From contig JAEUJN010000018.1 in the NCBI GenBank assembly GCA_016794595.1, positions 1-64,000 of the forward strand: 64,000 nt of DNA. The letters run 5' to 3'. Source of the stretch: Kineosporiaceae bacterium. Its GTDB lineage: Bacteria; Actinomycetota; Actinomycetes; Actinomycetales; Kineosporiaceae. This document shows, piece by piece, positions 16,733 to 24,887 of the stretch. The position numbers and the translations under genes are program-made. Under the pieces are notes generated by a model. That model saw only the letters and a program-made list of their open reading frames with translations, searched no databases and was not told the DNA's origin. How positions within the stretch are numbered: position 1 is the stretch's first letter; every line of letters starts with the position of its first letter.

Positions 16733-18592
16733 TCAGATCTGGGGATCGGGGTCGGGGCGAGGTGCCGGTACCGCCGGCTCGTCGGTGGGCTCGTCGTCGT
16801 CCCAGTCGGTCCCGAAGGCCTCGCGGTAGGCCTTGCCGGCCTTGTTCAGGGTCGGGAAGAACAGCAGCCTCTCCAGCACCGAGGGCAGTTCGTACGCCTC
16901 CAGCTTGGTGCGCACCGGGTCCTTCAACTCGGCGAACACCAGGGTGGTGTCCCGTTCGGCGAGGTCGTCGATCAGCTCGGCCAGCATGTCCGCCGCGGTG
17001 GTGTCGATGTCGGTGATCGGCTCGGCGGCCACGATGATCCAGTTGGGGTTGCGGCCGGCGGCGTCCAGCCGCATGACCTGTTCGGCGAAGGTCCGCGCGT
17101 TGGCGAAGATCAGTGGGGCGTCGAAGCGGAAGACCACCAGGCCGTCCATCTGGCGGGCGGCGGGGTAGCGGCTGATGTCGTGGTAGCCGGGCACGCCCTT
17201 GGTGCGGCCGAGCACCGCCTGGTAGGGCCACCACGCTCGGCGGAACACGTTGAGGATGGACAGCGCCACCGCCAGCCCGATGCCCGGCAGGACGCCGAAC
17301 ACCGCCACGCCGGCCGTGGCGGCGATGGACAGCCAGAACTCCATCCGGCGCGTGCGGTACAGCTGCCGCACCCCCGGGACGTCGGACATCGAGATGGCGG
17401 CCACCACGACGATCGCGGCCAGGGTCGGGATGGGCAGCGCGGCCAGCAGGTTGGGGGCCAGGACCAGCAGCAGGATGATCGCCAGCGCGCCGACCAGCCC
17501 GGTGACCTGGGTGCGCGCGCCGGCCTTGAACGCCACCGCGGTCCGTGAGCCGCTGGTGCTGACGGCGAACCCCTGGAACAACCCGGCCAGCACGTTGGCC
17601 ACACCGATTCCCACCATCTCCTGATTGCCGTCCACCGGGGTGCCGGCGCGGCGGGCATAGGCGGAGGCGGTCGAGATCGTGTCCGCGAGCGCCACCAGCG
17701 TGATGCCCAGCGCCCCGGCCACCAGCAGCCCGAGGTCGTCGAACGAGATCACCGGCACCGTGAACGGGGGGAAGCCCTGCGGGAGCTCACCGACCACCTT
17801 CACCCCGCGGGCCTCGAGGTCCAGTTCGGCCGAGGCGATGGTCGCCAGGACGACGGCCACCAGGACAGCCGGGATGCGGGGGATGAGCCGCTGCAGCACC
17901 AGCAGGATCACCAGACTCAAGCCGCCGATGGTCAGCGCGGAGGTGTTCGTCGCTCCCTGGAGGATCTTGTCGATCGTGCCGGTGACCTCGGCGATCAGGC
18001 CGTCGCCCTCGATCGAGAACCCCAGCAGCTTGCGTACCTGGCCGATCAGGATGGTCAGCGCCAGGCCGTTCATGTACCCGATCTGGGTCGGCTTGGACAG
18101 CAGGTCGGCCACGAAGCCGAGCCGGGCGGCGCCGGCCGCGATCATGAACAGGCCGACCAGGATGGACAGCACCGAGGCCAGGACGACGGCCCGCGCCGGG
18201 TCGCCGCCGGCGGCCAGCAGGGGTAGCAGGGTGGCGGCGATCATCGGACCCAGGGACGAGTCAGGTCCGAGTACCAGCACCCGGGACGGCCCCGCGATGG
18301 CATAGGCCACCAGGCACATCACGCTGGTGTAGAGCCCGGTGATCGGGGGTAACCCCGCCAGTTGGGCGTACGCCATGCCCTGGGGCACCAGGAGGGCGGT
18401 GAGGGCCAGACCGGCGGTGACGTCCTCGCGCAACCAGCCCCGCTGGTAGCGCGGCAGCCAGTCCAGGATCGGCAACCAGCGGGACAGGCCCGTGTGCGGT
18501 GCCGGCGGGCGCGTCACCGCCTCGAGCTCGGCGGGGGTCACGTGATCGGACACGAGCCGAGTCTGACGGTTCGGTGAACACTCGGGTAGCAC
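16733..18592 (-). CDS. SulP family anion transporter with STAS domain
   Basis: A SulP/SLC26-type permease of about 619 residues: ten to fourteen membrane segments including LTALLVPQGMAYAQLAGLPP and GLYTSVMC, then a cytoplasmic STAS domain with VVFRFDAPLIFANAR and ITDIDTTAADML. Likely substrates are sulfate, bicarbonate or dicarboxylates. Two GTG starts are possible: 18592 (MLPECSPNRQ...) and 18553 (MSDHVTPAE...). I list 18592 because the other SulP gene of this window begins with the same GTGCTACC embedded in a shared motif. It is divergent from the Pit gene. A second SulP lies at 39642. Confidence 0.88.
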   Translation of the reverse strand: MLPECSPNRQTRLVSDHVTPAELEAVTRPPAPHTGLSRWLPILDWLPRYQRGWLREDVTAGLALTALLVPQGMAYAQLAGLPPITGLYTSVMCLVAYAIAGPSRVLVLGPDSSLGPMIAATLLPLLAAGGDPARAVVLASVLSILVGLFMIAAGAARLGFVADLLSKPTQIGYMNGLALTILIGQVRKLLGFSIEGDGLIAEVTGTIDKILQGATNTSALTIGGLSLVILLVLQRLIPRIPAVLVAVVLATIASAELDLEARGVKVVGELPQGFPPFTVPVISFDDLGLLVAGALGITLVALADTISTASAYARRAGTPVDGNQEMVGIGVANVLAGLFQGFAVSTSGSRTAVAFKAGARTQVTGLVGALAIILLLVLAPNLLAALPIPTLAAIVVVAAISMSDVPGVRQLYRTRRMEFWLSIAATAGVAVFGVLPGIGLAVALSILNVFRRAWWPYQAVLGRTKGVPGYHDISRYPAARQMDGLVVFRFDAPLIFANARTFAEQVMRLDAAGRNPNWIIVAAEPITDIDTTAADMLAELIDDLAERDTTLVFAELKDPVRTKLEAYELPSVLERLLFFPTLNKAGKAYREAFGTDWDDDEPTDEPAVPAPRPDPDPQI

Positions 18593-18596
18593 TTCA
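18579..18596 (-). promoter_or_regulatory. Start-region motif shared by both SulP genes (copy 1)
   Basis: On the minus strand TGAAGTGCTACC is followed directly by CGAGTG. The same two blocks, separated by two more bases, occur at the start of the second SulP gene (41585-41604). The protein sequences diverge after MLP, so the conservation is at nucleotide level. Confidence 0.55.
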
Positions 18597-18877
18597 CTGC
18601 GGATCGCTGACAAACTCGCACCGAGTGCGACACCCCTCGGTGACGCTGACCCGTCCGGGTGACGTCCGGACGTTCGATGGACGGCGATCGTGGCAAACAA
18701 TCGGTTAACTCCGGCGCAACCGATCTCGAGCGGCGCGTATGAGGCAGGCCACATCCGCAGGTCAGTGTGAACGGCGGTCCCGAGAACGGGTTTGGGTCCG
18801 TGCGCGTAGGCAGTTGGTCCCGTTTTCGCAGGTCAACCGCTCTGCCATCCTGACGACGCCCACCACAGGAGGAAGCC
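18597..18877. other. Divergent intergenic region, SulP / Pit
   Basis: About 280 bp carrying the two outward promoters. No ORF with a credible start, tRNA or terminator was seen. The end holds the Pit ribosome site CAGGAGGAAG. I could not fix a -35/-10 pair with confidence. Confidence 0.5.
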
Positions 18878-20041
18878 GTGGATCTGTTACTGCTCACTGT
18901 CATCGCGGTCGTCGCACTGGCCTTGTTGTTCGATTTCTCGAACGGGTTCCACGACGCCGCCAACTCGATCGCGACAGTTGTCGCCACCAAGGCGCTGTCG
19001 CCGCTGCAGGCGGTCTGGCTTGCAGCTGTCTGTAACTTCGCGGCCTACTTCTTCGTCGGCACCGCGGTCGCCAACACCGTCTCCAAGACGGTCAACAAGG
19101 GGTACATCAGTGTCGCGGTGATCTTCGCCGCGCTGATGTCGGCCATCGTCTGGAACTACCTCACCTGGTTCGTCGGCATGCCGTCCTCGTCCAGCCACGC
19201 CATCATCGGCGGTCTGGTCGGTGCCGGTCTGGCCGTGGGCGGCACGGACGCCGTCGGCTGGTCCAGCGTCAAGAAGGTCGTCTACGCCATCGCGCTGTCC
19301 CCGGCTGTCGCGTTCTCCGTCGCCGCGGTCGGTGCCGGACTCGTCTGGGTGCTGCAGAAGGTCACCCGGTGGAACGACGACGCCGCGCCGTTCAAGGGTC
19401 TGCAGATCGTCTCCGCCGCTGCGGTCTCCTTCGGTCACGGTGCCAACGACGCGCAGAAGACCATGGGCGTCATCGCCGCGGTGCTCGCCGGCGGCGGCTA
19501 CCTGGCCGCCGACGCCTCCGGCAAGTTCCCGGTGCCGACCTGGGTCGCCCTGTCCGCCTATGCCGCGATCGCCATCGGTACGGTCTGGGGCGGCTGGCGG
19601 ATCATCGAGACCATGGGCATGAAGCTGACCAACCTGAACGCCCGGGTGGGCGTGGCCGCCAACATCGGCGCCACCACCGCCATCTTCGGCGCCACCAGCC
19701 TCGGTATCCCGATCTCGACCACCCACGCCGCCGCCTCCTCGGTGGTGGGCGCGGGTGCGGCCTCCGGGCGCGGCGCCAACTGGAAGGTCGTCGGCGAGAT
19801 GGTCATCGCCTGGGTGGTCACCATCCCCGCCACCACCGCCCTGGCCTTCGTGTTCTTCAAGATGACCCAGTTGCCGGGCGTGCTCGACGTGATCGTCACC
19901 GGCGCAGTGACCATCGCCATCGGTGTGGCCATCGCGTGGGCGATGACCCACTCGATCACCCACAAGGACATCGAGGCCGAGCTCAAGCCCGAGGAGCCGG
20001 TCATCCTGCCCACGGACAAGGCATCGGCCACCAGCGCCTGA
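18878..20041 (+). CDS. pit: Inorganic phosphate transporter, PiT family
   Basis: A 387-residue low-affinity phosphate permease. Both copies of the PiT signature are present: GFHDAANSIATVVATKAL in the N-terminal half and GHGANDAQKTMGVIAA in the C-terminal half, with about ten membrane segments. The motif PSSSSHAIIGGLVGAGLA is also typical. GTG 18878 follows AGGAGG by 6 nt. It is divergent from a SulP anion transporter and ends in a strong hairpin. No phoU-like gene is adjacent. Confidence 0.93.
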   Translation: MDLLLLTVIAVVALALLFDFSNGFHDAANSIATVVATKALSPLQAVWLAAVCNFAAYFFVGTAVANTVSKTVNKGYISVAVIFAALMSAIVWNYLTWFVGMPSSSSHAIIGGLVGAGLAVGGTDAVGWSSVKKVVYAIALSPAVAFSVAAVGAGLVWVLQKVTRWNDDAAPFKGLQIVSAAAVSFGHGANDAQKTMGVIAAVLAGGGYLAADASGKFPVPTWVALSAYAAIAIGTVWGGWRIIETMGMKLTNLNARVGVAANIGATTAIFGATSLGIPISTTHAAASSVVGAGAASGRGANWKVVGEMVIAWVVTIPATTALAFVFFKMTQLPGVLDVIVTGAVTIAIGVAIAWAMTHSITHKDIEAELKPEEPVILPTDKASATSA

Positions 20042-20064
20042 CCGCAGGAAACGCCAGTTCGACG

Positions 20065-20098
20065 GGACGGGCGTCCACCCCAGGGTGGGCGCCCGTCC
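20065..20098 (+). terminator. Strong hairpin after the phosphate transporter
   Basis: A 16-base arm GGACGGGCGTCCACCC pairs with the complementary arm (one G-U wobble). Stem 15-16 bp with a tiny loop, followed by TGGTACTTT rather than a U-run. Confidence 0.75.
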
Positions 20099-20168
20099 TG
20101 GTACTTTGCCCCGGAATCGACGGCCCGTCATCGGCGAGCCCCAGCCAGGTGAGGACACGGAGGCGAGG

Positions 20169-20756
20169 ATGGACGACGATGCCACCTCGCTGGTGTCGCG
20201 CGCCGCAGGCGGCGATCCGGCGGCGTGGAATGCCCTGGTCGATCGGTACAACGGCCTGTTGTGGTCCATCGCCCGCTCCTACCGGCTGCGGGACGCCGAC
20301 GCCTCGGACGTCGTCCAGACCGCCTGGATGAGGTTGCTCGAGCACCTGGACCGGATCGAGGATCCGGAGCGGGTCGGGGCCTGGCTGGCCACCGTCGTCC
20401 GGAACGAGATCCACCGGCTCTACCGGCGCTCGAAGCGGACCGTGGCCACCGATGACGACGCCGTTCTGGACGCGGCCGTGCAGCCCGCCGCGGGGCCGGA
20501 CACGCACGTCGTCCGCCTCGAACGCGACCGGTTGATGTGGGAGGCGTTCGCCGAACTCACCGATCGGTGCCAGCGCCTGTTGCGCATGTTGATCACCGGC
20601 TGGGGGACCCAGGAGGCGTTGTCCTACCGGGATGCGGCGGTGGCCCTCGGCCTGCCGATGGGCAGCCTCGGGCCCACCCGGATGCGCTGTCTGGGTGACC
20701 TGCGCCATGCTCTGGAACGTCGAGGTATCAGCGGAGAGCCCGATGGCTCTGGTTGA
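20169..20756 (+). CDS. ECF-type RNA polymerase sigma factor
   Basis: A 195-residue sigma-70 family protein with regions 2 (ALVDRYNGLLWSIARSYRL, DVVQTAWMRLLEHLD) and 4 (the RYDAAVALGLPMGSLGPTR-type helix-turn-helix, here SYRDAAVALGLPMGSLGPTR). The GSLGPTRMRCL ending is typical of an actinobacterial ECF group. ATG 20169 follows GGCGAGG. The gene 51 bp downstream encodes a soluble partner rather than a recognisable membrane anti-sigma factor, so control may be transcriptional. Target promoters are unknown. Confidence 0.9.
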   Translation: MDDDATSLVSRAAGGDPAAWNALVDRYNGLLWSIARSYRLRDADASDVVQTAWMRLLEHLDRIEDPERVGAWLATVVRNEIHRLYRRSKRTVATDDDAVLDAAVQPAAGPDTHVVRLERDRLMWEAFAELTDRCQRLLRMLITGWGTQEALSYRDAAVALGLPMGSLGPTRMRCLGDLRHALERRGISGEPDGSG

Positions 20757-20807
20757 GGAGTCCACCACATGCGTGGATGGGGTACCACGCAGGCCGCAGG
20801 AGGATCG

Positions 20808-21332
20808 GTGACCCACGACGAGCGTGACGCGCAGCTGCTCGGGGAGCTGGCAGCGTTGTTCGAGCGCACCGAGCCGGTCCCCGACCTGGTGACCCGGACG
20901 GCTCGGGCGAGCTTCGCGCTGCGCTCGATGGACATGGACCTCGCCCTGCTCACCTGGGACTCCCGGGTGGACGAGCCCGAGGTCGCCCTGCGGTCGGGGC
21001 CCGAGGACGACGAGGGCCGCGAGCGGCGCGAACTCACCTTCGAACGGGGGGATCTGGCGGTCGAGGTCGAGGTGGCGGCGCCGGCTCGCGGCTGGCGGTT
21101 GCTGGGGCAGCTGAGCCCGGCCGGATCCGCCCGGATGGAACTGCACCGTGCCCCCCGGGTCTCCGAGGACCCCACGAGTGACCCTGCGGAGTCCGCGCCG
21201 GAGATCGTGCCGGTCGAGGTCGACGATCTTGGCCGCTTCTCCCTGGGTGGGCTCCCCCCGGGCCTGGTCCGGTTGGTCGTGCACCGCGACGGCGAGCGGC
21301 CGACCGCCACCGACTGGTTCCGGATCGACTGA
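20808..21332 (+). CDS. Sigma-factor-linked hypothetical protein
   Basis: A 174-residue soluble, acidic protein with no transmembrane segment. The N-terminal part is helical (LLGELAALFERTEPVPDLV); the end, VEVDDLGRFSLGGLPPGLVRLVVHR, resembles a small transthyretin-like beta-sandwich. In other actinobacteria I recall such genes after ECF sigma genes of the same type, often with a CHAT-protease gene that is absent here. GTG 20808 follows AGGAGG closely and is preferred to ATG 20769. Role as a sigma regulator is inference from position. Confidence 0.65.
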   Translation: MTHDERDAQLLGELAALFERTEPVPDLVTRTARASFALRSMDMDLALLTWDSRVDEPEVALRSGPEDDEGRERRELTFERGDLAVEVEVAAPARGWRLLGQLSPAGSARMELHRAPRVSEDPTSDPAESAPEIVPVEVDDLGRFSLGGLPPGLVRLVVHRDGERPTATDWFRID

Positions 21333-21350
21333 GACGGCTCGGGGGCCGGT

Positions 21351-22805
21351 TCAGCGGGCCTCGGGCAGGACCACCCGGATCATCGTGCGGCCGGGCTCGC
21401 TGTCCAGCTCCACCCGGCCGCCGTGGGCCTGGGCGACCGAGGCCACGATGGCCAGTCCGAGGCCCGTGCTACCCGCCGCCCGGGAGCGCGAGGTGTCGCC
21501 GCGGGCGAATCGATCGAAGACAGCCGGCTGCAGCTGGGGTGCGATGCCGGGACCGTCGTCGCTGACCTCGACGACCACCTGCCCCGACCGCCGGCGCAGG
21601 GCTGCCCGGACCCGGGTCCCGGCAGGCGTGTGCACGCGGGCGTTCGTCAGCAGATTGGTCAGCACCTGACGCAGCCGGGCGTCGTCCCCCAGGGTGGCCA
21701 CGGGCTCGGGCGGCAGGTCCAGGCTCCAGTGGTGATCCGGGCCCAGCAGCCGGGCGTCGTTGACGCAGTCGATCAGGGCCGCGCTCAGGTCGACCTCCTC
21801 GTGCCGCAGGGCAGCGGCCTGCGGGCTCTCGTCCAGCCGGGCCAGCAGCAGCAGGTCCTCGACCAGCCCGGTCATCCGCAGCGACTCGGCCTCCACCCGG
21901 CTCATCGCCTGGCGGATCGGTTCGGGGACGTCCCCGTTCTGTCGCCGGGTCAGCTCGGCATAGCCGCGCACCGAGGCCAGGGGGGTGCGCAACTCGTGAC
22001 TGGCGTCTGCCACGAAGCGGCGCATCCGGGCCTCGCTGGCCGTCCGGACGGCGAGGGCGGCGTCGATGTGGTCCAGCATCCGGTTGATCGCCCCGCCCAC
22101 CTGGCCGACCTCGGTGCGCGGGTCGGCGTCCCGGTCGGGCAGGCGTTCGTGCAGGGTCACGTCGCCTCGCTCCAGGGGCAGTTCGGCGACCCGGCGGGCG
22201 GTCGCGGCCACGCGGCGAAGGGGCCGCAGGGCCAGGCGGATCAGCACCGAGCCGGCGACCACGGCCAGCAGGACCGCGATCAGGGCAACCCAGACCACGT
22301 TGCCGGCCTGGTGGGCCAGGGTGCGCGCGATTCCCGTCGTGGGCAGGCCGATCACCGCTCGACCGCCCCGCGGGTCCTCGACCGCCCGCACCAGGTACTC
22401 CCCGAGGTCCCCACCCAGGTGGACCTCGTGCGAGCGACCGTCGGCCGGGAGGGCGAGCAGGAGCTGCTGCTGGGCTCCGGTCAGCGGGAGGGTCCGTGAC
22501 AGCGATCCGATCACGCCCGACTCGACGACGCCCTGATCGGTGATCTGGGCGCCCAGGGTGCCCTCGGCCTGGCCCCGCAGGCCCAGGAACGAGGGCCCGT
22601 CGTCGTCCTGGTCAGGGTGCCGGGAATCGTCGGGGGACCCGATCCCCGGCGTGGACCGGGTGATGGCAGCGGTCAGCTGCTGCTCCAGCTGGGCGGTCAG
22701 CTGGCGCTCCAGGGCGATCAGACTGGAGGCTCCCACCAGCAGGGTGATCGCCGCCGTGAGCAGGACGAGCACGGCCACCAGTTGGGCGCGCAGGGTCCGG
22801 GGCAT
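21351..22805 (-). CDS. Sensor histidine kinase
   Basis: A 484-residue membrane kinase: transmembrane segment 1 at about 8-30, a ~140-residue extracytoplasmic sensor with an acidic DSRHPDQDDDGP patch, segment 2 at about 170-190, HAMP to about 250, H-box ADASHELRTPLASVRGY with phospho-accepting His270, and a HATPase domain with N, DDGPGIA and GSTGLGLAI motifs. It starts 3 bp after the response regulator stop and is the second gene of a two-component operon. The acidic sensor patch could bind cations, which is speculative. Confidence 0.93.
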   Translation of the reverse strand: MPRTLRAQLVAVLVLLTAAITLLVGASSLIALERQLTAQLEQQLTAAITRSTPGIGSPDDSRHPDQDDDGPSFLGLRGQAEGTLGAQITDQGVVESGVIGSLSRTLPLTGAQQQLLLALPADGRSHEVHLGGDLGEYLVRAVEDPRGGRAVIGLPTTGIARTLAHQAGNVVWVALIAVLLAVVAGSVLIRLALRPLRRVAATARRVAELPLERGDVTLHERLPDRDADPRTEVGQVGGAINRMLDHIDAALAVRTASEARMRRFVADASHELRTPLASVRGYAELTRRQNGDVPEPIRQAMSRVEAESLRMTGLVEDLLLLARLDESPQAAALRHEEVDLSAALIDCVNDARLLGPDHHWSLDLPPEPVATLGDDARLRQVLTNLLTNARVHTPAGTRVRAALRRRSGQVVVEVSDDGPGIAPQLQPAVFDRFARGDTSRSRAAGSTGLGLAIVASVAQAHGGRVELDSEPGRTMIRVVLPEAR

Positions 22806-22808
22806 GGC

Positions 22809-23588
22809 TCAGCCGGCAGGCCGCAGGACGTACCCGGCGCCCCGCAGGGTGTGGATCATGGGGGCGCGGCCGGCGTCGATCTTCTTGCGCAGATAGCTGA
22901 TGTACAGCTCAACCACGTTGGCCTGCCCGCCGAAGTCGTAGTTCCAGACCCGGTCGAGGATCTGGGCCTTGCTCAGCACCCGGCGCGGGTTGCGCATCAG
23001 GTAGCGCAGCAACTCGAACTCGGTGGCGGTGAGCTGGATCGGGGTGCCGGCGCGCTCGACCTCGTGACTGTCCTCGTCCATGACCAGGTCGCCCACGACC
23101 AGGCGGGCATCGGTGGCGGCCTGCACCAGCGCCGTCCGGCGGATCAGTCCGCGCAGCCGGGCCACGACCTCCTCGAGGCTGAACGGCTTGGTGACGTAGT
23201 CGTCCCCGCCGGCGGTGATGCCGGCGATCCGGTCCGCCACGGCGTCCTTGGCGGTCAGGAACAGCACCGGGACGTCGGAGTCGGCACGCAGCCGGCGGAG
23301 CACCTCGAGTCCGTCGATGTCGGGCAGCATCACGTCCAGCACCACGGCGTCCGGCCGCAGTTCACGGGCCACCCGGACGGCGCTCGAGCCGTCGGCGGCG
23401 GTGCGCACCTCGCACCCCTCGTACCGCAAGGCCATGGACAGCAACTCGGCGAGCGAGGGCTCGTCGTCCACGACGAGGATCCTGATCGGCCGGCCGTCGG
23501 GGTGGTGCATCGGCCGGCGCTGGGCCGACACCGGGGCTGATCCTCGGGCGGATCCCTGGGCGGAGGGCGTGGTGCGGGACGTCGTCAT
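22809..23588 (-). CDS. OmpR-family response regulator, PhoP-like
   Basis: A 259-residue regulator with a ~33-residue polar N-terminal extension, a receiver domain (Asp41-Asp42, phospho-acceptor Asp85 in VVLDVMLPD, Lys134 in VTKPFSLEE) and a winged-helix DNA-binding domain (LTATEFELLRYLM, RVWNYDFGG, VELYISYLRKKID). It resembles Mycobacterium tuberculosis PhoP along the whole length. ATG 23588 follows AAGGAG. Three 11-bp-spaced heptamers stand just upstream, as expected for an autoregulated OmpR-type regulator. The kinase gene follows. Confidence 0.92.
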   Translation of the reverse strand: MTTSRTTPSAQGSARGSAPVSAQRRPMHHPDGRPIRILVVDDEPSLAELLSMALRYEGCEVRTAADGSSAVRVARELRPDAVVLDVMLPDIDGLEVLRRLRADSDVPVLFLTAKDAVADRIAGITAGGDDYVTKPFSLEEVVARLRGLIRRTALVQAATDARLVVGDLVMDEDSHEVERAGTPIQLTATEFELLRYLMRNPRRVLSKAQILDRVWNYDFGGQANVVELYISYLRKKIDAGRAPMIHTLRGAGYVLRPAG

Positions 23589-23621
23589 GGCTCGAGTCTC
23601 CTTGCCCGGCCTGATCTCGGG

Positions 23622-23650
23622 CTGTGGTCGCTCTGTGAGCTTCCTGTGAG
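23622..23650 (-). promoter_or_regulatory. Three 11-bp-phased response-regulator boxes
   Basis: Read on the plus strand: CTGTGGT at 23622, CTGTGAG at 23633, CTGTGAG at 23644, exactly 11 bp apart. On the coding strand this is TCACAG-type repeats with 4-nt gaps, matching the M. tuberculosis PhoP direct-repeat style. They lie 35-60 bp upstream of the response-regulator ATG. Confidence 0.75.
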
Positions 23651-23685
23651 AGCAGCTCTCCTGGGAGGGAGCCCTCCGGTCGCCC

Positions 23686-24747
23686 TCAACCGCGCAGATG
23701 GGCCACCATCTGCCAGGAAGGGTCGTACTGGACGCCGACCGTGACGTTACCCCGGGTCCAGCCGGTGGTGGCCGCCTCCAGCTGACCGGCCGCGGGAGTG
23801 GTCCGGTCGATGTAGTAGAGCAATTGGCGGACCCCGGCATGGGTCTGCTGCGCGAGCAGGCGGCCGCTACCGCCCAGCCGGGCTGTCAGGTGCTCCTCGA
23901 AGGCCCGCAGATCCTCCAGGCACTCGGGCTGGGGCAGCCCCTCCGGCGTCCGGTCGCGGAACCAGACCAGGATCTGCACGCAGGTGTCCAGGTGCGGTGC
24001 GACGGCGGGCCGCAGCGGCACCTGCGCCATGGCGACCACCGGCAACCCGTCGTCCGCGGTGCCGGTGAGCATGGCCCACACCGGGTTGCCGGCAGCGTCG
24101 GTGTACTGGTCGCGCAACTGCTCGATCACCGCGGGCAGGCCCGCCACCGGCACGGGATCCAGCGGGACCACGGGGGTGGTCGTGATCTCGCCCAGCCAGG
24201 TCTCGGTGACGGTCTCCCCGAGCACCCAGTCCAGCACCAGGAACGAGGCCTGGGCGCGCTGGGCGTCGGCGAGGTCGGCGAAGGCCGGATGGTAGACGGT
24301 GACGTCGAGCGCCGGACCGTTCACCCGGGCCGCGACCTGCACCTCGCTCGGGGTGATCCGGACGCCGTCCACCTGCAGGGTGGTGCCCTCCAGATCGCTC
24401 AGGGGCTGGCGAGAGTCGGCATAACACCACACCTCACCGGCCGCTGGTGCGGCGCGCAGCCACCGATGGGCAGTGGCCCGCAGGGCCGGGTTGCCCTCCG
24501 GCGTGACCATCAGGCGATGCCGGCTCGGCCACGTGCCCGGGCCCAGCTCCCAGCTGAGGCCGGGGTCGATGCCCTTGACCCGCTCGTCGATCAGCGAGCT
24601 GACGGACTCGGCAGTGCCGTCGGCGATCGCGCGGGCCACCTGCTCGGAGCCGGTGGCCTGCCACCAGGACCAGAACTCGGTGATCGCCGTCACCTGCGCA
24701 GCGGCGGTGGCGGCATCGGAGCGCGATCGGCGCCGGAACAGACCCAT
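23686..24747 (-). CDS. DUF695-containing hypothetical protein
   Basis: A 353-residue soluble protein. The first 35 residues include FWSWWQATG; the middle is a degenerate repeat of the same fold (TWPSRHRLMVTPEGNPALR); the last ~90 residues (LLAQQTHAGVRQLLYYIDR, VQYDPSWQMVAHLR) fit DUF695. No catalytic motif is recognisable and the function is unknown. It precedes the two-component operon by 97 bp on the same strand, but the regulator has its own boxed promoter. It is divergent from the ATP-grasp gene. Confidence 0.7.
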   Translation of the reverse strand: MGLFRRRSRSDAATAAAQVTAITEFWSWWQATGSEQVARAIADGTAESVSSLIDERVKGIDPGLSWELGPGTWPSRHRLMVTPEGNPALRATAHRWLRAAPAAGEVWCYADSRQPLSDLEGTTLQVDGVRITPSEVQVAARVNGPALDVTVYHPAFADLADAQRAQASFLVLDWVLGETVTETWLGEITTTPVVPLDPVPVAGLPAVIEQLRDQYTDAAGNPVWAMLTGTADDGLPVVAMAQVPLRPAVAPHLDTCVQILVWFRDRTPEGLPQPECLEDLRAFEEHLTARLGGSGRLLAQQTHAGVRQLLYYIDRTTPAAGQLEAATTGWTRGNVTVGVQYDPSWQMVAHLRG

Positions 24748-24874
24748 GGCCGTTGACCTTACGGCGCCTCCCCCTGGGCGCCTGCGCGTTCCGCGAGGTC
24801 GACAGTGCTGATTTCCCTGTCGGTGGGCCGATCAGACCACACCCGAGATCGACCCGTGGGACCGGCTCACTGCC

Positions 24875-24880
24875 TAGAAT
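24875..24880 (+). promoter_or_regulatory. Probable -10 element, leaderless ATP-grasp start
   Basis: TAGAAT, a near-consensus -10, lies 7 nt before ATG 24888 with no ribosome site. Confidence 0.6.
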
Positions 24881-24887
24881 CGGCCCG

